Source: an uncultured Reyranella sp.
GTDB taxonomy: Bacteria; Pseudomonadota; Alphaproteobacteria; Reyranellales; Reyranellaceae
Direction of reading: 5' to 3'
Assembly: GCF_945957355.1 (NCBI RefSeq)
Contig: NZ_CAMFKM010000017.1
Location: forward strand, 1-64,000
DNA: 64,000 bases
The position numbers were made by a program, and so were the translations under genes. Of the stretch, positions 51,395-60,501 are shown in pieces (within the stretch, counting starts at the first letter, position 1; every line of letters begins with the position of its first letter). The notes below the pieces were generated by a model, which searched no databases, was not told the DNA's origin, and worked only from the letters and a program-made list of their open reading frames with translations.

Positions 51395-52378
51395 ATGAGT
51401 GACGCGCTCCTCGAACTGCGCGGACTGAGGGTGGACTTCGCCACCGACGATGGCGTGGTCCACGCCGTCGACGGCATCGATCTGGCTCTGGGCCGGGGCC
51501 GGACCCTCGGTCTGGTGGGCGAGTCGGGCTGCGGCAAGAGCGTCACGTCGCTCGCGATCATGGGTCTGTTGCCGCCGGAGAATTCGAAGGTCGGGGGCCA
51601 GGTCGTGTTCGAGGGACGCGATCTGCTGACCCTCGATGCGCATCTGATCCGCGACCTGCGCGGCGCGCGGCTCGCGATGATCTTCCAGGAGCCGATGACC
51701 TCGCTCAATCCCTCCTACACGATCGGCGACCAGATCATCGAGGCGATCCAGCGGCATCAGGACCTCGACAAGGCGGCCGCCCGCGCACGCGCCATCGAGG
51801 TGCTGAAGCTGGTGCGCATTCCTTCGCCCGAGAAGCGCATCGACGACTATCCGCACAAGCTTTCCGGCGGCATGCGCCAGCGCGCCATGATCGCCATGGC
51901 GCTGGCCTGCGGCCCGCAGCTCCTGATCGCCGACGAGCCGACGACGGCGCTCGACGTCACGATCCAGGCGCAGATCCTCGACCTGATGCGCGGCCTGCGC
52001 CGCGATACCGGGACCGCGATCATCCTGATCACCCACGATCTCGGCGTAGTGGCGGAAATGGCCGACGACGTGGCCGTGATGTACGCGGGCCAGATCGTCG
52101 AACGCGCGGCCGTGCGCGATCTCTTCGCGCGACCGGAGCATCCCTATACGGTCGGACTGCTGGGCTCGATCCCGCGCCTCGACGAGAAGCGCGAGCGGCT
52201 TCCCTCGATCGAGGGCCGCGTTCCCGACATGACCAGGCCGCCTCCCGGCTGCCGGTTCGCCGCCCGCTGCCCGTTCGTCGAACCCGAGTGCATCGCCGCT
52301 CCGCCCGCGCTCGTGGAAGTCGCACCGGGACACCTCTCGCGCTGCCGTCGCGCCCCACTCTCACGGGTCCTGACATGA
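51395..52378 (+). CDS. dppD: Peptide ABC transporter ATPase (DppD/OppD type)
   Basis: 327 residues. Walker A G-E-S-G-C-G-K-S, signature L-S-G-G-M-R-Q-R, Walker B L-L-I-A-D-E-P, and H-loop T-H-D. The C-terminal oligopeptide-transporter extension with a cysteine set (C-R-F-A-A-R-C-P-F-V-E-P-E-C) binds an iron-sulphur cluster in DppD-type proteins. It overlaps dppF by 4 bases. Confidence 0.93.
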   Translation: MSDALLELRGLRVDFATDDGVVHAVDGIDLALGRGRTLGLVGESGCGKSVTSLAIMGLLPPENSKVGGQVVFEGRDLLTLDAHLIRDLRGARLAMIFQEPMTSLNPSYTIGDQIIEAIQRHQDLDKAAARARAIEVLKLVRIPSPEKRIDDYPHKLSGGMRQRAMIAMALACGPQLLIADEPTTALDVTIQAQILDLMRGLRRDTGTAIILITHDLGVVAEMADDVAVMYAGQIVERAAVRDLFARPEHPYTVGLLGSIPRLDEKRERLPSIEGRVPDMTRPPPGCRFAARCPFVEPECIAAPPALVEVAPGHLSRCRRAPLSRVLT

Positions 52379-53454
52379 CCGGCGCCCTGCTCGAGGTCCG
52401 CGGACTTCAGAAGCACTTCCCGGTGAAGACCGGCGCCTTCGGACTCGTGTCCGGTCATGTCCGCGCCGTCGATGGCGTCGACTTCCATGTCGACGCGGGC
52501 GAGACGCTGGCGATCGTGGGTGAATCGGGCTGCGGCAAGTCGACGGTTGGCCGCCTGGTGCTGCGGCTGCTCGAACCGACGGGCGGCAGCGTTCGCTTCG
52601 AGGGCGAAGATCTTCTCCGACTGACAGACGCGCGCATGCGGGCGCAGCGGCGGCACATGCAGGTGATCTTCCAGGACCCCTATGCCTCGCTCAATCCACG
52701 CATGACCGTGGGAGCGATGCTGGGCGAGCCGTTGATGCTGCATGGGCTCGCCACGTCGGAGTCGGCGCGCCGCGCGCGGGTTGGAGAGCTGCTGGAACTG
52801 GTCGGGCTCAGGCCCGAGCACGCCCGCCGCTACCCGCACGAATTCTCCGGCGGCCAGCGCCAGCGGCTGGCGATCGCCCGTGCGCTGGCCGTCGAGCCCA
52901 AGCTCATCGTGGCCGACGAGCCGGTTTCGGCACTCGACGTCTCGATCCAGGCGCAAGTCGTCAATCTCATGCGCTCACTGCAGGCGCGCTTCGGCCTGGC
53001 CTACGTCTTCATCAGCCACGATCTGGCGGTCGTGAAGCATATCGCGGACCGCATCGCCGTCATGTATCTCGGCAAGATCGTCGAAACCGCGACGACGGAC
53101 GAGCTCTTCCGCAGCCCGCGCCACCCCTACACACGCGCGCTGCTCTCGGCCGTCCCGCAGCCGGATCCGACCGTGATGCGCGAGCGCGCGCTCCTCGAAG
53201 GTGACATTCCGAGCGCGATGGATCCGCCGCCGGGCTGCCGCTTCCATACGCGCTGCATCTTTGCCCGCGAGTCCTGCAGGATCGATGTGCCGGAACTCGC
53301 CGATGACGGCGCAGGTCACGCCACCGCCTGTCCGTGGTGGCCCGACCTTCCTCCCGCGCCCCCGCTCGCCGAGGGAACGGGCAACAACGAAGACCGCATG
53401 CGACTGGCCCGCCTGCAGGCGGCGTTCGTCACCACTCAAACGGAGGCAACATGA
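52375..53454 (+). CDS. dppF: Peptide ABC transporter ATPase (DppF/OppF type)
   Basis: 359 residues. Walker A G-E-S-G-C-G-K-S, signature F-S-G-G-Q-R-Q-R, Walker B L-I-V-A-D-E-P-V-S-A-L-D, and C-terminal C-R-F-H-T-R-C-I-F-A-R-E-S-C cluster site. Second ATPase of the importer. ATG 52375 is set by overlap with the dppD stop; its own stop overlaps the start of the binding-protein gene. Confidence 0.93.
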   Translation: MTGALLEVRGLQKHFPVKTGAFGLVSGHVRAVDGVDFHVDAGETLAIVGESGCGKSTVGRLVLRLLEPTGGSVRFEGEDLLRLTDARMRAQRRHMQVIFQDPYASLNPRMTVGAMLGEPLMLHGLATSESARRARVGELLELVGLRPEHARRYPHEFSGGQRQRLAIARALAVEPKLIVADEPVSALDVSIQAQVVNLMRSLQARFGLAYVFISHDLAVVKHIADRIAVMYLGKIVETATTDELFRSPRHPYTRALLSAVPQPDPTVMRERALLEGDIPSAMDPPPGCRFHTRCIFARESCRIDVPELADDGAGHATACPWWPDLPPAPPLAEGTGNNEDRMRLARLQAAFVTTQTEAT

Positions 53455-54968
53455 AGAAGACCTTTCATCGCCTGACGCTGGCCGCCACATTCATGGGCCT
53501 CGCTTTGTCGGGCGCAGCCGCCCAGACCAACCTGCGCGTCGGTCTCGCCGAGGATCCGGACGTGCTCGATCCGACCCTGGCCCGCACCTATGTCGGTCGC
53601 ATCGTCTTCTCCTCGATCTGCGACAAGCTCTTCGACATCGACGAAAAGCTGGCGATCGTGCCGCAGCTCGCGCTCGGCCACGAGACCTCGGCCGATGGCA
53701 AGACGGTTACGATCAAGCTGCGGCCCGGCGTGAAGTTCCATGACGGCGAGCCGTTCGACGCCGCCGCCGCGAAGTACAGCCTGGAACGCCACCTCAACAT
53801 GAAGGGCTCGTTCCGCAGGCCCGAACTGGCCTCCGTCACTTCCATCGAGGTCGTCGATCAGACGACCGTCAAACTCAACCTCAAGGAGCCCTTCTCGCCC
53901 CTGCTGGCGCAGCTCACCGACCGCGCGGGCATGATGGTCTCGCCCAAGGCCGCGGAAGCGGCCGGCGACAAGTTCGGGCTGAAGCCGGTCTGCGCCGGTC
54001 CATACAAGTTCGTCGAGAGGGTCCAGCAGGATCGCATCGTGGTCGAGAAGTTCGCCGACTACTGGAACAAGGACCAGGTCTTCATCGACAAGATCACCTA
54101 TTTGCCGATCACCGACTCGACCGTACGCCTGGCCAACCTGCGCTCCGGCAGCCTCGACATGATCGAGCGCGTGCTGGCCACCGACATCAAGACAGTGCGC
54201 GACAGTCCGAAGCTCAAGCTCGTGACGGCAGTCGAGCTCGGCTACCAGGGGCTCACCATCAACCTGTCCAACGGCCCGAAGGCCGACACGCCGCTCGCGA
54301 AGGACGCCCGGGTCCGCCAGGCCTTCGAGCTGTCGATCGATCGCGAGGCGCTGAACCAGGTCGTCTTCAACGGCGAGTTCGTGGTCGGCAACCAGTGGAT
54401 CAACCCGACGAACCCCTACTACCAGCAGGCATTCCCGGTGCCGAAGCGTGACGTCGCCAGGGCGAAGGCACTGCTGAAGGAGGCCGGTGTCACGGGCCGC
54501 ATGTCGCTCGACTTCATGGTGCCCAACAATCCCGAGACCCGGCAGGTCGCCGAGGTGCTGCAGTCGATGGTCGCGGAGACCGGGTTCGACCTCAAGATCC
54601 GCGTCACCGAGTTTGCGACCTCGCTGAAGCAGTCCGAGAGCGGTGACTACCAGCTCTATCTCATTGGATGGTCGGGCCGCAGCGACCCCGACGGAAACTC
54701 CTACATCTTCCACGTCTGCGGCCAGCCGCAGAACAATTCCGGCTATTGCGACAAGGAGGTCGACGCCTGGCACAACGAGGCGCGCATCAAGAGCGACCCG
54801 GCGGAACGCAAGAAGATCTACGAGAAGATCACCGCCAAGTACCTGCCCGAGGGCTCGATCAAGTACCTGTACCATCGCCGCGTGCTGGTGGCCCTCTCCG
54901 ATAAGGTCGACGGCTACAAGCAGATGCCCGACGGGCTGATCCGCGTCGTCGGCGTCAAGCTGAAGTAA
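53451..54968 (+). CDS. Periplasmic peptide-binding protein (SBP family 5)
   Basis: 505 residues. A signal peptide (about 1-25, ending A-A-A-Q) and the SBP_bac_5 fold: D-V-L-D-P-T-L-A-R, then K-L-R-P-G-V-K-F-H-D-G-E-P-F, then V-R-Q-A-F-E-L-S-I-D-R. GGAGG lies 5 bases ahead of ATG 53451. Ligand unknown; gamma-glutamyl peptides or glutathione are suggested by ggt. Overlaps dppF by 4 bases. Confidence 0.92.
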   Translation: MKKTFHRLTLAATFMGLALSGAAAQTNLRVGLAEDPDVLDPTLARTYVGRIVFSSICDKLFDIDEKLAIVPQLALGHETSADGKTVTIKLRPGVKFHDGEPFDAAAAKYSLERHLNMKGSFRRPELASVTSIEVVDQTTVKLNLKEPFSPLLAQLTDRAGMMVSPKAAEAAGDKFGLKPVCAGPYKFVERVQQDRIVVEKFADYWNKDQVFIDKITYLPITDSTVRLANLRSGSLDMIERVLATDIKTVRDSPKLKLVTAVELGYQGLTINLSNGPKADTPLAKDARVRQAFELSIDREALNQVVFNGEFVVGNQWINPTNPYYQQAFPVPKRDVARAKALLKEAGVTGRMSLDFMVPNNPETRQVAEVLQSMVAETGFDLKIRVTEFATSLKQSESGDYQLYLIGWSGRSDPDGNSYIFHVCGQPQNNSGYCDKEVDAWHNEARIKSDPAERKKIYEKITAKYLPEGSIKYLYHRRVLVALSDKVDGYKQMPDGLIRVVGVKLK

Positions 54969-54977
54969 GATCGACCC

Positions 54978-55919
54978 TTGTTGACCTTCCTCTCCCAGCG
55001 CCTGCTGCAGATCATCCCGACGCTCATCCTGGTGTCGATGCTGATCTTCGGCCTGCAGCAGCTCCTGCCGGGTGACCCGGCGCTGATCATGGCGGGAGAG
55101 GAACGCGACCCGAAGGTGCTCGAGGAAATCCGCGAGCAGTATCGCCTGAACGAGCCGATCCCGGTCCAGTACTTCTACTGGATGAAGGGCGTACTCTCCG
55201 GGAACCTGGGTGAGTCGATGCGGCTCAAGAGTTCGGTATCGTCGCTGGTCGCCGAGAAGCTGCCGGTGACCCTGCAGCTCGCCGCCATGGCGCTGATCGT
55301 GGCGCTGGGCATCGGCATTCCGGCCGGCATCATATCGGCGGTGAAGAAGGACACCGCCTGGGACTATGGCGCCAACATTTTTGCCTTGTGGGGTCTCAGC
55401 ACGCCCAATTTCTGGCTGGGCATCCTGATGATCTTCCTGTTCTCGGTGACGCTTGGCTGGCTGCCGGCCTCGGGCTACGTCCGGCTGGGGGAGGATTGGC
55501 GCGCCAGCCTTGCCACCACCGTCATGCCGGCCTTCGTGCTGGGCAACGCCATCGCCGCCGTTCTGATGCGTCACACGCGCAGCGCCATGCTGCAGGCGAT
55601 GGGCGCGGATTACGTGCGGACCGCTCGCGCCAAAGGCCTTTACGAGAGGCGCGTGGTGCTGAAGCACGCGTTGCGCAATGCCATGACCCCGGTGATCACC
55701 CTGGGCGCCCTCGAGTTCGGCACGCTGCTGTCGGGCGCCGTGCTGACCGAGCAGATATTCACCATTCCCGGCTTCGGCAAACTGATCGTCGATTCGGTCT
55801 TCAACCGCGACTATGCGGTCGTCCAGGGCGTCGTACTGGTGACGGCCACGACCTACATCGTCCTGAACCTGCTGGCCGACGTGGCCTACGTGCTCGTCAA
55901 TCCACGGCTGCGGGGGTGA
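54978..55919 (+). CDS. dppB: Peptide ABC transporter permease (DppB type)
   Basis: 313 residues, six membrane helices. The N-terminus (L-L-Q-I-I-P-T-L-I-L-V-S) and the coupling loop (Y-V-R-T-A-R-A-K-G-L) are those of DppB/GsiC proteins. Start is TTG (two adjacent TTG codons, 54978 and 54981), with no ATG in reach. Confidence 0.93.
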   Translation: MLTFLSQRLLQIIPTLILVSMLIFGLQQLLPGDPALIMAGEERDPKVLEEIREQYRLNEPIPVQYFYWMKGVLSGNLGESMRLKSSVSSLVAEKLPVTLQLAAMALIVALGIGIPAGIISAVKKDTAWDYGANIFALWGLSTPNFWLGILMIFLFSVTLGWLPASGYVRLGEDWRASLATTVMPAFVLGNAIAAVLMRHTRSAMLQAMGADYVRTARAKGLYERRVVLKHALRNAMTPVITLGALEFGTLLSGAVLTEQIFTIPGFGKLIVDSVFNRDYAVVQGVVLVTATTYIVLNLLADVAYVLVNPRLRG

Positions 55920-55924
55920 CCTCG

Positions 55925-56812
55925 ATGACCGCCGCAGCCGTCGCCCCGCCCGCCCCCGCTTCCGATGCCCGCGAGGAGAACCCATGGGCGCGCGCCTGGC
56001 GTCGACTGAAGCGGCGCAAAGGCGCCATGTTCGGGCTGGTGGTCGTGGTCCTGTTCATCGTGGTCGCGATCCTCGCACCGCTGATCTCGCCCTATGATCC
56101 CATCGCCACCAGTTTCACGCAGGTACGCAAGCCGCCGTCATGGGCGCACTGGCTGGGCACCGACGAGGTCGGCCGCGACGTGCTGGCCCGCATCATCTGG
56201 GGGGCCCGCGCTTCGCTCAGCGCTGGTCTCGTCTCCGTTGGTATCGCGCTTGGCATCGGCGTGCCGCTCGGCCTGCTGGCGGGCTATGCCGGCGGCTGGA
56301 TCGACGCCGTCCTTTCCCGCGTCGTCGACGCGATGCTCGCCATTCCGTTCCTGATCCTGGCAATCGCGCTGGCCGCCTTCCTCGGGCCGAGCCTGACCAA
56401 CGCGATGATCGCCATCGGCGTCACCGCCACGCCGGTGTTTATCCGGCTGACCCGCGGCCAGACCATCGCCGCCAAGGTCGAGGACTATGTCGAAGCCGCG
56501 CGCGCGGTCGGCAATCCGCACTGGCGCATCGCGTTGCGCCACGTCCTGCCCAATATCGTGCCGCCCCTGCTCGTGCAGGCTTCGCTGGCCATCGCCGGCG
56601 CGATTATCGCCGAGGCCGCCCTCTCGTTCCTCGGCCTCGGCCAGCAACCTCCGGCGCCGTCGTGGGGCAGCATGCTGAACTCCGCCCAGCGCTTCATCGC
56701 CCAGGCGCCATGGATGGCCTTCTGGCCGGGCTTCGCGATCTTCTTCGCGGTCCTGTCGTTCAACCTGCTGGGCGACGGCCTGCGCGACGCGCTCGATCCG
56801 CGGCACAAATAG
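55925..56812 (+). CDS. dppC: Peptide ABC transporter permease (DppC type)
   Basis: 295 residues. A soluble N-terminal tail of ~40 residues is followed by six membrane helices, L-G-T-D-E-V-G-R-D-V, and the coupling loop Y-V-E-A-A-R-A-V-G. It is the second channel subunit. Last gene of the ggt-dpp operon; ATG 55925 lies 5 bases after the dppB stop. Confidence 0.93.
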   Translation: MTAAAVAPPAPASDAREENPWARAWRRLKRRKGAMFGLVVVVLFIVVAILAPLISPYDPIATSFTQVRKPPSWAHWLGTDEVGRDVLARIIWGARASLSAGLVSVGIALGIGVPLGLLAGYAGGWIDAVLSRVVDAMLAIPFLILAIALAAFLGPSLTNAMIAIGVTATPVFIRLTRGQTIAAKVEDYVEAARAVGNPHWRIALRHVLPNIVPPLLVQASLAIAGAIIAEAALSFLGLGQQPPAPSWGSMLNSAQRFIAQAPWMAFWPGFAIFFAVLSFNLLGDGLRDALDPRHK

Positions 56813-56826
56813 CCGGTTCGCGCATG

Positions 56827-56844
56827 CCTATACGAAGGTATAGG
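56827..56844. repeat. 7-bp inverted repeat between dppC and the FUSC gene
   Basis: CCTATAC (56827-56833) and GTATAGG (56838-56844) are perfect complements around GAAG. It lies 14 bases after dppC and 110 before the FUSC gene, so it could be a transcript-end hairpin or an operator for the efflux genes. No U-run follows. The rest of this 141-base gap shows nothing else. Confidence 0.4.
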
Positions 56845-56953
56845 GAGACCAGACGAAGAAGCAGCCGGAGACAACCTTCGTAGTCTTGGCCGTCTACTGT
56901 CGCGTCGACGATGCTGCAGGCGACCGTGACACAGCCCCGGCTTCGCTGATCCG

Positions 56954-58966
56954 ATGACGCTCACCCTCGTCCCGCAGGCTCTTCGCGCTTCTGGTGCCCC
57001 GCTTCTTTTCGGCTTCCGCCTCTGGGTCGCCGTCTGTCTCGCGCTGTTCGTCGCCTTCTGGCTGGAACTCGACAATGCGTCCTGGGCCGGGACCACGGCG
57101 GCTCTGGTCTGCCAGCCTCGGCTCGGTGCGTCCCTGCGCAATGGCTGGTTTCGCATATTGGGGACCGTGGGCGGCGCCTCGGCCATCGTCCTGCTGTCGG
57201 CCGCGGTTCCCCAGGAACGAGCTGCTTTCCTGTTCGGACTGGCCCTACTGTGTGGCGCATCGGCCTTCATCGCGGCCCAGCTCGGCAACGCCTCGGCCCT
57301 CTCCGCGGCCCTCGTCGGCGCAACGGCGGCGATCGTCGCGGGCGGCGAGCTGGGTGCCGTCGGCGGGCCGGACGGCCAGGCCTTCATGCTGGCGGTCAGC
57401 CGGGCCACGGAAATCTGCATAGGCGTCGTTGCCGCCAGCGTCGTTCTGGCGACCACCCATATCGGGGAGGCACCGCGCCGGCTGCAGGAGCAGATATCGG
57501 GTATCGCGGTCGAGATCCGGCGCCACATGTCGAGCATGCTCGCCCATGCCGGTGACATCCAGCCCGACTCGCAGGCGATCCGGCGCGATCTGGCGCGCAA
57601 GGTCATCGGCCTGAACGCGCAGATCGACGAAGCGGTCGGCGAGTCGTGGCAAGTCCGCTACAACGCGCCGCTCCTGCGCGCGGCGCTCGACGGGTTGCTT
57701 CAGGCGCTGATCAGCTGGCGCATCATCTCGATCCGGCTCGCGGCGCTTCCGGTCGGACACGCCGGCCGGGACGCCGGACGACTCGTCGAGCTGGCGCCCC
57801 AGCTCACCCCCGAAACGCCTCGACTCACGCCGGCGTACGCCGCGCCCGCCATGCTTCCCGGCAGCACCTGCGCCGCGACCATGCGCAGGTTGATCCGCGA
57901 GCCCGCCGATACGCCCTCCTTCCGGCTGCTCGCCGACGAGACCGTCAGACTCATGGCAGGCTTCGGCCGCGCGTTCGAGGGACTCGCCCTGCTGCAGGAG
58001 GGACGGGTGCCCCGCACTGCGGTCCGCGCCCGCCGATCGCCCTCGCTGGACATCCTGCCGGGCCTGGTCGCCGCCATACGGGCTTTCGCCGTCGTCCTGG
58101 TTGCGGCAGCCCTCTGGATCGTCACGGCATGGCCCAATGGATCCACGGCCATGGTCTGGGCGACCCTCGCGACGGTCATCTTCGCGGCCAGCGGCGACGA
58201 AGGTTTCACACGCGTGTCGGGCTGGGCGCTTGGAACCGCACTGGCCGCCGGATTCGCAGCCTTGATCGCTTTTGCCGTACTCCCAGGGGTCCACAGCTTC
58301 GTCGGATTGAGCCTCGTGCTCGGACTCTATCTCGTTCCCGCGGGTGCGCTCAGCTACCTGCCCCTGAAGCCGGCCATGTTCGGCGCGATGGCCACGCTCT
58401 TCGTGCCGCTTCTGAATCCAGAAAACCAGATGTCCTACGACACGGTGCAGTTCTACAACGCCGCGATGGCGGTCGTGGTGGGCTGCTGCATCGGCGCAAT
58501 GTCCTACCTGATCCTGCCCCCGGTTTCGCCGGCCGTTCGGACACGCAGACTTCTCCGACTGACGCTCCGCGATTTTCGTTCGCTGTGTCGCACGCGTTCG
58601 ACCCCGTCCTGCCGCGACTGGGAGACGCTGATGTACGACCGGATTGCCGTCATTCCCGATTCCGCGACGCCCCAGCAGCGCTCGGAAATCCTGGCCTCCC
58701 TCTCCCTGGGCCTCGCCGTGATCCGCATGCGCCACGTGTCCCTGCCGGCCTCCTTGCGGCCCCAGCTGGAAGCCGTCTTGTCCCTTCTCGCGCACGGTGA
58801 CGTCACCGTCGCGCGCGACCGGCTCGTGCAGTTCGAGAGAGCGCTCGGCGATCCGCCCCCAATGCTTCGACGTGCGTCCGTCACCCGAGCACGCGGACTG
58901 CTGCAACTGATCGACGACGGTCTGGCGCAACACGCTGCGTACTTTTCCGGAGGATCCCTGACATGA
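56954..58966 (+). CDS. FUSC-family efflux protein (AaeB-like)
   Basis: 670 residues. Two clusters of about five to six membrane helices (about 18-165 and 380-520), each followed by a soluble domain, as in AaeB/FUSC. The first cluster holds W-A-G-T-T-A-A-L-V-C-Q-P-R. With the membrane-fusion protein downstream it should export aromatic carboxylic acids or similar weak acids. Overlaps the DUF1656 gene by 4 bases. Confidence 0.88.
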   Translation: MTLTLVPQALRASGAPLLFGFRLWVAVCLALFVAFWLELDNASWAGTTAALVCQPRLGASLRNGWFRILGTVGGASAIVLLSAAVPQERAAFLFGLALLCGASAFIAAQLGNASALSAALVGATAAIVAGGELGAVGGPDGQAFMLAVSRATEICIGVVAASVVLATTHIGEAPRRLQEQISGIAVEIRRHMSSMLAHAGDIQPDSQAIRRDLARKVIGLNAQIDEAVGESWQVRYNAPLLRAALDGLLQALISWRIISIRLAALPVGHAGRDAGRLVELAPQLTPETPRLTPAYAAPAMLPGSTCAATMRRLIREPADTPSFRLLADETVRLMAGFGRAFEGLALLQEGRVPRTAVRARRSPSLDILPGLVAAIRAFAVVLVAAALWIVTAWPNGSTAMVWATLATVIFAASGDEGFTRVSGWALGTALAAGFAALIAFAVLPGVHSFVGLSLVLGLYLVPAGALSYLPLKPAMFGAMATLFVPLLNPENQMSYDTVQFYNAAMAVVVGCCIGAMSYLILPPVSPAVRTRRLLRLTLRDFRSLCRTRSTPSCRDWETLMYDRIAVIPDSATPQQRSEILASLSLGLAVIRMRHVSLPASLRPQLEAVLSLLAHGDVTVARDRLVQFERALGDPPPMLRRASVTRARGLLQLIDDGLAQHAAYFSGGSLT

Positions 58967-59178
58967 CATTCAGTGAAATGAACCTCTTCGGAGTCTACGT
59001 CGCACCGATCTCGGTCATGATGCTCGGCGCGTGGCTGGTGACGCTTCTGGTGCGCCGACTGCTGATGCTGAGCGGCCTCTTGCGCCACGTCTGGCATCCC
59101 TCCCTGTTCGCCCTCTCGCTCTTCCTGATCATCCTGTCGCTCATGGTCCTGGGCGCTCCGCTGGTGCGGGTGGCATGA
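58963..59178 (+). CDS. DUF1656 small membrane protein (AaeX-like)
   Basis: 71 residues with two membrane helices. The N-terminal E-M-N-L-F-G-V-Y-V-A-P matches DUF1656/AaeX, which is regularly encoded between FUSC and HlyD-type genes. Role unclear, likely accessory to the pump. Start and stop both overlap the neighbours by 4 bases. Confidence 0.85.
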   Translation: MTFSEMNLFGVYVAPISVMMLGAWLVTLLVRRLLMLSGLLRHVWHPSLFALSLFLIILSLMVLGAPLVRVA

Positions 59179-60089
59179 TGCCGACACGCGTGACGCAGTT
59201 CCTTCGCATCGGCGCGACTCTCGCCTTCGTGGCAGCCGCGATCGCCCTGTCCTGGGCCATGTGGCGAGAGTACATGGGCACGCCCTGGACGCGGGACGGC
59301 GTGGTCCGCAGCTACGTCGTGACAATGGCCCCCCAGGTTCCCGGACAGATCGTCGATGTTGCCGCGCGGGACAACCAGTTCGTGCGCAAGGGCGACGTGC
59401 TGGTCTCCATCGATCCGACGAATTACCGGATCGCGGTCGAATTGGCCGAGGCCGCTGTGAAGCAGGCAGAGGTCAATGCGCAGAACGCCAACATCCAGTC
59501 CGATCGGCGCGCGCGGCTCAGCGCCGAGGCCGTTTCCAAGGAGGAGCAGCAGACCTTCGCGACTCGCGCCCTGGCGAACCAGGCTCAGTACCAGCAGGCC
59601 ATCGCCAATCTGAACCAGGCAAGGGTCAACCTGGAACGCACGCAGATCCGGTCGCCTGTCGACGGGTGGGTCACCAACCTGCTCGTCCAGCTCGGCGACT
59701 ATGCCAACACCGGAGTCAACGTCGTGTCGGTCGTCGATGCCCATTCCTTCTGGGTCGACGCCTATTTCGAAGAGCCGCAGCTTGCCCGGATCCGGGAAGG
59801 CGCGCCGGTTCGCATGAAGCTGATGGGCTACGACGAGCTCATGCTCGGCCACGTCGAAAGCGTCGCACGAGGGATCAACGTCGCGAATGCACGGCCCGAT
59901 CAACTCGGCCTTGCCATCGTCAACCCGATCTTCACCTGGGTTCGCCTCGCCCAGCGGGTACCTGTCCGCGTTCGCATATCGCAGGTACCGGCGGGTGTCC
60001 GCCTCGTTGCCGGGCTCACCGTCACGGTGGAAGTTGGCGAGACGCCGCCGGATCGCGACCGGCGTCACGACCTCCCCGGCGTCCCGTAA
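59175..60089 (+). CDS. HlyD-family membrane fusion protein (AaeA-like)
   Basis: 304 residues. One N-terminal membrane helix (about 12-32), a biotinyl-lipoyl-like half (V-V-T-M-A-P-Q-V-P-G-Q-I-V-D-V), a helical hairpin (about 85-150) and the second lipoyl half (I-R-S-P-V-D-G-W-V). It bridges the FUSC protein to the periplasm or an outer-membrane channel. The start is one of two adjacent ATGs, the first (59175) overlapping the upstream stop. Confidence 0.88.
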   Translation: MMPTRVTQFLRIGATLAFVAAAIALSWAMWREYMGTPWTRDGVVRSYVVTMAPQVPGQIVDVAARDNQFVRKGDVLVSIDPTNYRIAVELAEAAVKQAEVNAQNANIQSDRRARLSAEAVSKEEQQTFATRALANQAQYQQAIANLNQARVNLERTQIRSPVDGWVTNLLVQLGDYANTGVNVVSVVDAHSFWVDAYFEEPQLARIREGAPVRMKLMGYDELMLGHVESVARGINVANARPDQLGLAIVNPIFTWVRLAQRVPVRVRISQVPAGVRLVAGLTVTVEVGETPPDRDRRHDLPGVP

Positions 60090-60093
60090 CAGC

Positions 60094-60357
60094 CTAGTTG
60101 GGCAACGAGGTGTCGGCCAGCGCGAAGGCCGGCACGCCGCTGGTCAGCGTCGTGACACGCTCCTCGACCAGGAGCTGGGATACCGCCAGGAAGTGCACGA
60201 GTTCGCCGTCGCCCAGACGCTCGGCCTCCTCGATCATCTCCCGCACGCCATGCCACACCCTGAACAATGCCGCTGCCCGCTTCTTCTCGGAAAGCGGCGC
60301 GTGACCGCGCCGCCGCCGAATATTCGGTTCGACGATGATCTCGAATACATCCGTCAT
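60094..60357 (-). CDS. Small protein of unknown function
   Basis: 87 residues, basic N-terminal third (R-R-R-R-G-H-A-P-L-S-E-K-K-R) then a helical part (V-R-E-M-I-E-E-A-E-R-L-G). No family recognised. ATG 60357 is preceded by AGGGCGG. It is convergent with the efflux operon with only 4 bases between. The 144 bases upstream show a weak inverted repeat (60479-60491, CCTCC/GGAGG) past the end of the GNAT gene and nothing else. Confidence 0.55.
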   Translation of the reverse strand: MTDVFEIIVEPNIRRRRGHAPLSEKKRAAALFRVWHGVREMIEEAERLGDGELVHFLAVSQLLVEERVTTLTSGVPAFALADTSLPN

Positions 60358-60501
60358 GTTCTATCCGCCCTGACGCTTACGCGTGGAACGCCCCTCCCCA
60401 CCCGGCTGGCCGCCGGTTACCCCAGCGTACCGCAAAAGCGATGCCAAGCGAGGGCAATCCAGCACGAGGTTCTTCCGACCTCCGTAGGAGGGGCGCCCGC
60501 T

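Noticed and set aside
53436..55985. Antisense open frame of 849 codons
   Set aside because: It mirrors the binding protein and dppB genes and has no family resemblance.
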